Of a stretch of 64,000 nt of DNA, positions 57,902-64,000 are shown piece after piece. Position 1 is the first letter of the stretch. Every line of letters starts with the position of its first letter. The notes under the pieces were generated by a model, which was given only the letters and a program-made list of their open reading frames with translations, was not told the DNA's origin and did no database searches. Source of the DNA: Echinometra lucunter (taxonomy: Eukaryota; Echinodermata; Echinoidea; Camarodonta; Echinometridae). The position numbers and the translations under genes were made by a program. Where the stretch lies: contig CM057171.1 in assembly GCA_029962745.1 (NCBI GenBank), forward strand, positions 19,679,034-19,743,033, given 5' to 3'.

Positions 57902-60900
57902 CATCATCATCATTATTATTATTATCATTACTATAATTATTATCATAAGTATTATCATTGTCACTATTGTCATCACCATAATTACATTTATTATTATTAT
58001 CACCGTTGTTATTGTTGCCGTTCATAAGAGATTCCTCAGATAGGTGAAGTGCTATTAAGGCCAATTTTCATCAATTCACAGTCAATTTTGTTGTTACCTT
58101 GACTGTAGGCTTTCGCCTCATATTGAACTGTTAAGTATTTGGCATCACCTACACCTGGGAGGGAAAAATAACCACTGCGACCCTCGGGTCTTTCCTCCCG
58201 ATATTACTAATGCATATAACTGGGATGTGCAAGTGTAATGTGCAGGTGTACCTTTACATCGGGGTTTCCTCGTACTCTTCTTCGAATAACGCACTGGGTT
58301 CTTAACGTGGAAAGGTGGTGACTCTCCTTTACGCGGAGTCTCCATTATTTTAACGTCCTATCCAAGGACGGAGTTTGTTCCACTGACAAATAGCCAGCGG
58401 CTATGAAACAGGGGATGGGCACGTTGACACACAGCGCACAACACACACACACAACTTACCATTCCTTTTTATTCCCTTCCTTTTTAGGATGGGTTGGGCA
58501 ATCAGTAGGCTCGAATCCATCGTCCGTTATGGTTATTCACAGCAGCCTAAGTTCTACATGTATATCTATGACACCGTGGATACAGCGCCTTTTGAAAATA
58601 CACATATTGTTTACCCTACTTTTTTTTCCTTTTCTAAAATATTTTTGCATGCAAATTCTAATGGAGCGCATACGGAACAAATATCCAGCAATGCTAAAAC
58701 CTTGGTTTTGATTCGAAGTAGCTTTAGAGTCTATTGTAAAGCAACTCTTACAAAATGAACATGCATCCATTCACCTACTATCTTTGACAGACATGAAGCT
58801 GCTGACTACCCGTCAGATATATCAAGCAGTTGGATAATCGGCGAGAACAAGCAGATTGTCGAACTTCCTGACAGTCTGATGAAATTCAACTTTCTGTAAG
58901 TATTAAATGTTTGTTCTATCATTGACTTATTGGGATAAGTGACGCAGTAGAGGACCTAGCCGAATGACTTACACGAATGTATTTATAAAGGTTCTCTAAA
59001 CATCCTAAACGGAAAGCCTAAGTACGCGAAAAAATGCGTTTGTTTTTTTTCCTTTTTAAGTTTTTTTTTTATTTTTGTTATACCGCTGCACATGTCTTGT
59101 ATTCGACTTTTATGGTCAAATAGATAATAAAACAAGTAACCTAAAAATATGTACGTGTATCAGATAACAGTTATTTGTCGACACCTGGTCATACCGGGAG
59201 TCCTTGTAAAAATAATCAAAACTGGGCTAATCAGGTTGGTTCCTACAGCTCGGATTTTGAATGTCACTTGTCTATTCTGAAAAAAAAAATCAAGCACAAA
59301 ACATTATAACCTCACTAAAAAGGAAAATTTGTGGAGCAGATAGAATAATAAGAGGGTTAGCCAGAGGGGGCGCTCCCCCTACTTTTCGAAGCACCAAAAA
59401 AGTACCCCTTTTCACATGTTTCACCCAAGAAAAAAATGCCCCTGTTAAGCCTGTTCAATGCCCCCTTTCATCTCAGAAGGGCCCATTTCCTTTGTTAATA
59501 AGTGCCCTCTTGCATTCTTATAAGTGCCACTTTTCGTTTCAGATAAGTTACCCTTCTTAAGACCGCTCTTTTTATGCCTGATTAGTGCCCCTTTCCCTTT
59601 TAGATAGCGCCCTGTTCCCTTCTGAGTGCATCTTTTACACTCCGAATGAATCATCCTTTTAAAATGAGATTATTGCCCCCTTTGACTACCTCCTTTTTTC
59701 ATAGTGCTATTCCACTTCTGCAGAGTGCCCCTTTCACCTCTGATAAGTGCCCTGTTTGAAATCTGATACATGCCCTCATTTTCTTCTGATAAGAGCCCCA
59801 TTTCTTTTCTAGTATATCCAATTTCTCCATCTCTTAAGGTAAGATAATTGCATTTAGCGCCCTCTTTGTTTTCCGAAAGTGTCCCTTTTCCATTCGGGCA
59901 AGAACCCTTTTAAAAATTTGATATATTCCAATTCGATTTCTGATAAGTGCCCCTTTTCCTTTCTAGTAAATGCTATCTCTCCTCGCGATTTAGTCCACCT
60001 TCGAATCTGATAAGTACTGTCTCTTTTCATTTCTGATCAGTGTCTGGTTTGATTATGATAAGTGCCCATTTTCAGTTCCTTTTTCTTTTAAAATTATCCT
60101 TCTGATAAGTGCACGGTAAGTGCCCCCTTCAGTTCTGATAAAGGCCCCTTTTCTCTTATGTGCCATTTCCTCTTCTTTAAAATTTCCCTTTCACCTCCAG
60201 TAAGCTCCCTAAAGTCCTCGAAAGAGCAATTTACAAATGGCTCCAAAGAATCAGAGAGGCTTTACAGAGCGAGGCAGGGAGCAGGGGACAGGAAGGGCAC
60301 AGCGCCTCCCACACATTTAATGGGAAGGAACGGTGCCCCTAAATTTCAAGCAATAAGGGTATCTCTTTTTTTTTTTTTTTTTTTTTACTTTTTTTTTAAA
60401 TACTTTTTCTTTCCAAAGCTTGCTCGCTAAGCTAGCTAGCAATTATCATATCTCGCGCAAGGCAATACAAGTCGTGTGTTGTAACCATAAAGTCTTTATC
60501 TGTTCTCCTATTCCTGTTGGTATTGTGCTTAAAGCCCCATTCATTTTGAATGCTTTCTCTAATAGAATATGATCGGCCGCTATGAGACCTCACAAATGCA
60601 TTGAAAACATTATAGCTTGCTAACCATAAGGAACACTATATACAGAGCAAATGGAAGAATGATAATTATGGAACACCCATAAAATGAATTTGCCGTAGCT
60701 TTTATCAGTAAAGGGCCTATAGTAGGCAATCTAAATATACTGCAAATACCATGGCCTTCAGCAGCAATACTTAGCATGTCTGCTCGATCGTAAATGAGTA
60801 AGACAGAGCACTATAAATTGCAAAGTAGTTATTATCATATAAAGATGAAAGTAGTATGTCAAAGTGCCCCTTGAACATGTTGAATGTGTAAATAGAATGT

Positions 60901-61573
60901 AGGGGGTACATTTTCCTTCTTGTGTTCACCTTTTGAAGTGCCCTTTTTCCCCAAAGTGCCCTTTTTCGCTGGTACCCCCCCCCCCACTTTGAAAGACGTT
61001 CCGCCTCCCCTGGGGTTAGCGAACCCTTGCACTCTTTGCCACGTGTAAGGCACGATTATAAACTGACAAGAATAGCCTATGTCCTGTCAAATGTACGTAT
61101 CTTGGATAAATCATTAACTAATTAAACAGACCAAGTTTTCTGCATGATTTGATGATGACGAAAGAATGTTTCATACAAGATCTTAATGTTTTTTTTTTTT
61201 TTGACATTGCATGGTGCAAGGGAATATTTTCATACTGTTATTGCAAATGAATTGAAGTAAGTATTTGAAATGATAATTTCGCATTTAAAACCCAAATACA
61301 ACGAATTAAACAGTTGATTAGGGTCAAATGATGGTTAAATGAGATGCGTTTTTCTAAAGGGGGAAAATTGGTTTAACGATTTCCACAGGTGGCATTCGTG
61401 TTGCTGGGTGACCATGCAGAATTACGTCGAGCCCAAAGACTGGTATTTCCTGATGTCGGTGAATCTGGTCCCCCGGAGCGATACGGGAGCAATCAACCAT
61501 CCACCCCAGACAACTGGCATACCGGTTAAGGTGATCAGCAGGGGGTGTGACAGGACCTACATCACCATACCAA
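55390..61573 (+). CDS. Secreted protein with SHFRGG N-terminus, first four coding exons
   Basis: Exons are 55390-55506 (or 55500), 57504-57706, 58791-58895 and 61389-61573, all phases agreeing; the gene runs on beyond the window. The start ATG opens a signal peptide (hydrophobic AVVAIAFLFAFIEVV, likely cleavage near VSC) followed by SHFRGGSMTW. Later parts are rich in Trp and Cys and contain RSDTGAIN and RGCDRTY. From memory, the order SHFRGG..TW, then RSDTG.IN..P.T, then GC..T.xIP occurs in uncharacterised extracellular proteins of sea anemones, amphioxus and echinoderms; no formal domain name is known to me. Introns hold an 8-bp-TSD element in three cases. Function is unknown. Confidence 0.78.
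55864..55905. repeat. Unpaired hAT-like left end with poly(G)
   Basis: CATTGGCGTAAATCCGAGG followed by about 20 G, the same end type as the element at 12640; flank gttacata has no partner. Confidence 0.45.
55998..57355. mobile_element. hAT-like element, 1358 bp, TSD acgatgat
   Basis: The left end is CAGTGGCGTAATGAGCC and the right end read inward CACTGGCGTACTGGAGG. The exact flank acgatgat is at 55990-55997 and 57356-57363, though it is partly in a GAT microsatellite. The left end sequence is repeated 81 bases inside (56079). It shares both ends and flanking blocks with the 4.07-kb element and carries a nested 328-base element. It lies in the first SHFRGG intron. Confidence 0.85.
56626..56953. 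mobile_element. hAT-like element, 328 bp, TSD cactccca
   Basis: The left end is CAGGGGCGTAGCTAGG and the right end read inward CACCCTCGTAGCCAGGGGC. Exact duplications cactccca are at 56618-56625 and 56954-56961. It is inserted in the 1358-base element. Confidence 0.9.
57504..57706 (+). CDS. SHFRGG gene exon 2
   Basis: The acceptor is TTTATTATAG and the donor GTGCGC, phase 0 in and 2 out. It encodes NKMEVEISYQLAYQIDT, then WDNDCTREKVAAQQ and ends TTYYCTE(R). The pair of cysteines probably forms a disulfide, and EISYQLAY is a beta-strand-like stretch following the SHFRGG..TW start in this family. The next intron begins with a long ATT microsatellite. Confidence 0.78.
57790..58015. repeat. Long ATT microsatellite
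   Basis: Over 200 bases of ATT/ATC repeats in the second SHFRGG intron. Confidence 0.95.
58138..58385. repeat. 250-base repeat, uninterrupted copy
   Basis: CATCACCTACACCTGGGAGG, GTGCAGGTGTACC.TTACA and TTTAACGTCCTAT recur at 61628-62060. This copy has a single cctgggag and so is an empty site for the 191-base element. Confidence 0.85.
58791..58895 (+). CDS. SHFRGG gene exon 3
   Basis: The acceptor is ATCTTTGACAG and the donor GTAAGT, phase 2 to 2. It encodes RHEAADYPSDISSSW followed by GENKQIVELPDS and KFNF. It has no open reading frame start of its own, so it is only visible through phase and splice sites. Both neighbouring introns contain copies of the same 250-base repeat. Confidence 0.72.
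59362..61012. mobile_element. hAT-like element, 1651 bp, TSD gggttagc
   Basis: The left end is CAGAGGGGGCGCTCCCCC and the right end read inward CAGGGGAGGCGGAACG. Exact duplications gggttagc are at 59354-59361 and 61013-61020. It carries the GATAAGTGCCC array and a poly(T) of about 23. It lies in the third SHFRGG intron. Confidence 0.9.
59400..60180 (+). repeat. Degenerate tandem array TCTGATAAGTGCCCCTTTTC
   Basis: About 20 diverged copies spaced 25-45 bases, each with (GATA)AGTGCCC and a T/C-rich stretch. The array fills the left half of the host element. Confidence 0.85.
61389..61573 (+). CDS. SHFRGG gene exon 4: RSDTG..RGC segment
   Basis: The acceptor is GATTTCCACAG and the donor GTAAGC, phase 2 in and 1 out. 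It encodes WHSCCWVTMQNYVEP, DWYFLMSVNLVPRSDTGAIN, PPQTTGIPVKVI and RGCDRTYITIP. This is the best conserved part of the family as I remember it. In relatives an acidic D.DGD..RCRW segment follows; that next exon was not found before the window ends. Confidence 0.8.
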
Positions 61574-61627
61574 GTAAGCCCTTAAGGTTCATGCTTCCAT
61601 TATCATTGCTATTGTTATTAAGCATTC

Positions 61628-62068
61628 GGCGTCACCTACCTCGCCCTGGGAGCAGGCGCGATTCTACGGGGGAGGGAGGAGGGCGGTTGGGGTTCAAGTC
61701 CCCCCCCCCCCCCAAAAAAAAAAAATATATTGGACAATACAGGTGCAAATTTAATCTCGTATAGATTCTAATAAACATTCATCCAAGCCCCCCAGTAGCT
61801 CCCCCCCCCACCTAAAAAAGTTTTTGTTCTAGAATCGTGCCTGCCTGGGAGGAGAAAGAATATTTGTAATCATTGTGACCCTCGGGCCTGTCCTACCTAT
61901 ATAACTTTTTTTGGGATGTGTGCAGGTGTACCATTACACCGGCGTTTCTCCATAGTCTTTTCGAATGGTGCAGCGGGTTCTTAATATGCTAAGGTGGTGA
62001 CTCCCCTCTACAGTGGGCCTCCATTTAACGTCCTATTCGAGGGACGGAGTGTTTTCCACTGAAAGATA
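61628..62068. repeat. 250-base repeat, interrupted copy
   Basis: Matches 58138-58385 on both sides of the 191-base insertion at 61653. Confidence 0.85.
61653..61843. mobile_element. hAT-like element, 191 bp, TSD cctgggag
   Basis: The left end is CAGGCGCGATTCTA and the right end read inward CAGGCACGATTCTA. Exact duplications cctgggag are at 61645-61652 and 61844-61851. The uninterrupted sequence is seen at 58138-58385. A partial copy is at 1180-1264. Confidence 0.95.
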
Positions 62069-62278
62069 TCCTACGTCACTCTATAAAACAGAGGGGGGGG
62101 GGCGACGTTTAACATAGGCTTCATTCAACCGCCCGCTACAACACATTGCACTATGACCCGACCGTGGAAGAAATGGCCTTTTGCATTGAATATTAAAATT
62201 GGTGGAAACAAAGTGAACTTATGAATTAGGTTTTAAATAAAAACATGAAAATTCAAACCTAAAGTTTTATCATAATTA

Positions 62279-64000
62279 CAGTTAGCACCACAATTATTCA
62301 TACCCCTGTGATTTTTTTATTTTTTTTTTTTGTATTTTGCTCTTTTCTCACAGATGAATAGTGATATTGCAAAATTTTGTCCCTAGCATAATAACATAAT
62401 ATTCCCCTGTAAATTGACGCCGATTCAGGAATAACCTCATTTTCAGAACAATAGCTATGTACTAATAATCAATTTTTGGCCCTCCCAAAATTATTCATAC
62501 CCCAGACAAATATATTCAAAACAAAATATCCATTTTGATGTTGGGCTTTCAAACCATATTTCAAATTGTCACTACCTGTTAGCAAGTCTTCTCTGTGACA
62601 TTCATCGATCCTCTGTCACCATGGCAACCGTCACTTGAAGAACTAGGGCTTTATCATTGTTGCACAGTTCTTCATCTTTTTCCTCACATTTTCATTAGGA
62701 TGAGAGTGTGGGGATGGGGTCTACTACCCTAGGACTAAAAAAATTGATGTCCAAGAAGCATTAACTGTTAAATAATTTGTACTTTGAAGGGTTGAAAAGG
62801 CATTTTCTTGGTTATTTCTCATGAAGATCTGCCTCTTTTAATGTTTCTTTCCAAGGGTTTCCCCATCATATTTTGGGTTCATTATTGATCTGATTGATTG
62901 TGGAATCCCCTCTGCTGATATTTGGTTGATGTTAGTCTTTATTATGATCTTTAAGATCTAGGCTAAATGATATATTCTTAGTTTAAGTCATCTATCATAT
63001 CTATGGAACAGCTTTTCACTATGTGGAACTTCTTGTAAACTGTGACGATCTGTTGCATTTTCATTGCTCTAGCTTATAATTCCCTTAACACTTTCCTGGA
63101 CCCTTCTCTCCCTCAGAGTAGATGTGATAAACATTTCTAGGTATTCTTAATGTGCTTAAAGAGGAGGAAAGGGCAAAATAGCTGTTTCTACAGCGTATAA
63201 AACCAGTTACTGTAATACCGTATTTCCAGCATACAGTGCATTATCTTTGGCAGGGTAAAGAAGTGGGTTTCCAGAATGCAATTGTACTTTCTTACTTTGC
63301 ATGAAAAGATTGTGAAAAAGGTTGCTGACACTGAAAAAAAAACCTGAATCAACAGCCATACCTATCATATCTTTCAAGAATAGACACAAAATATCAATTA
63401 AAACCCTTAAAGAGACCTTAAGAGAGTTTGGTCTCCATGGACAACAGCCAAGAATAGGCTGTATTATCTCACCCAAGAACATAGGCTACTGGGTAGCTTT
63501 AACAACAAGTGCATTTAGGACATCCATATCGCAGATGTAGGGTGGTAGACCCCATCCCAAAACTCCATCCCATTTAAAAATTAGGGAAAGTGATGAAGAC
63601 CTATGCTCTAAAGCCCTGGATCCTCAAGTGACCGTTGCCATGACGACAGGGGATCGATGAATGTCACAGAGAAGACTTTCTAACAGGTAGTGACAATTCA
63701 AAGTATGGTTTGGAGGCACAAAATCAAAATGAATACTTTGTTTTGAATATTTTTGTCTGGGGTATGATTTTTGGAAAAGGCCAAAAAGTGATTATTAGTA
63801 CATATCTATTGTTATGCAAATGAGGTAATTTTAATGTTTATTATCAAACCTAGGTCGCATGTTCATGTCAAATTCTGCAACATATCTATTGTTATGCAAA
63901 TGAGGTAATTCCTGAATCATCGTCAATTATCAAACCTAGGATATTGATGGTGAAAATGGTCGCATGTTCATGTCAAATTCTGCAACATTCTCTTTTCAAA
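62279..64000 (+). mobile_element. Tc1-like element with long inverted repeats (right end outside)
   Basis: ACCACAATTATTCATACCCC near the left edge is typical of Tc1-like ends. An inverted repeat of about 400 bases links 62345-62737 with 63531-64000. Between them the plus strand encodes KISIKTLKETLREFGLHGQQ then PR..CIISPKN, resembling the N-terminal DNA-binding region of Tc1 transposase; the DDE part is absent. The right arm has an internal duplication of about 73 bases (63838-63910). Confidence 0.75.

Overview
The window looks like animal nuclear DNA, most likely from an echinoderm such as a sea urchin. The reasons are large introns with GT..AG borders, animal-specific protein families, CR1/L2-type retrotransposon pieces, tRNA-derived SINEs and a dense crop of GAGCGAAGCGAG repeats. 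The species assignment is inference; the gene structures are read directly from the sequence by matching splice sites, intron phases and protein motifs. Long G/C homopolymers are everywhere, so single-base errors in such runs are possible.

Three multi-exon genes are supported, all cut or incomplete. (1) Plus strand, 1548-15822: the C-terminal seven coding exons of an SLC1 excitatory amino acid (glutamate/aspartate) transporter. All six internal introns keep frame, the acidic-substrate residues are present, and the C-terminus ends in a class I PDZ-type motif. (2) Minus strand, 31950-24259: signal peptide exon, three exons of a C-type lectin domain, then two fibronectin type III exons; the 3' end is not recognised. 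One exon junction is out of frame by one base at a short homopolymer. (3) Plus strand, 55390-61573: a secreted or surface protein of an unnamed invertebrate family whose mature N-terminus begins SHFRGG; it continues past the window. A possible orphan terminal exon lies at 53161-53301.

The rest is mobile and repetitive DNA. CR1/L2-like non-LTR fragments lie at 1.8-4.4, 10.9-12.2 and 17.6-18.2 kb. A Tc1-like element with very long inverted repeats fills the right edge. Foldback elements occur at 3.4, 14.0, 21.8, 23.6, 30.1, 44.9, 52.7 and 53.0 kb. tRNA-derived SINE heads are scattered, including a duplicated tRNA-Arg-like sequence at 51 kb. Tandem arrays include a 160-base GAGCGAAGCGAG unit, two oppositely oriented TTCG..CCGAA arrays 3 kb apart, and a 15-base array at 12.3 kb.

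The most interesting result is a set of nine hAT-like non-autonomous elements. Their ends are CA-N-(N)GGCG-like and are followed by poly(G); most are bounded by exact 8-base target duplications. They range from 191 bases to 4.07 kb, are nested inside one another in two places, and carry the tandem arrays and hairpins as cargo. One has a natural empty site in a paralogous repeat 3.5 kb away.
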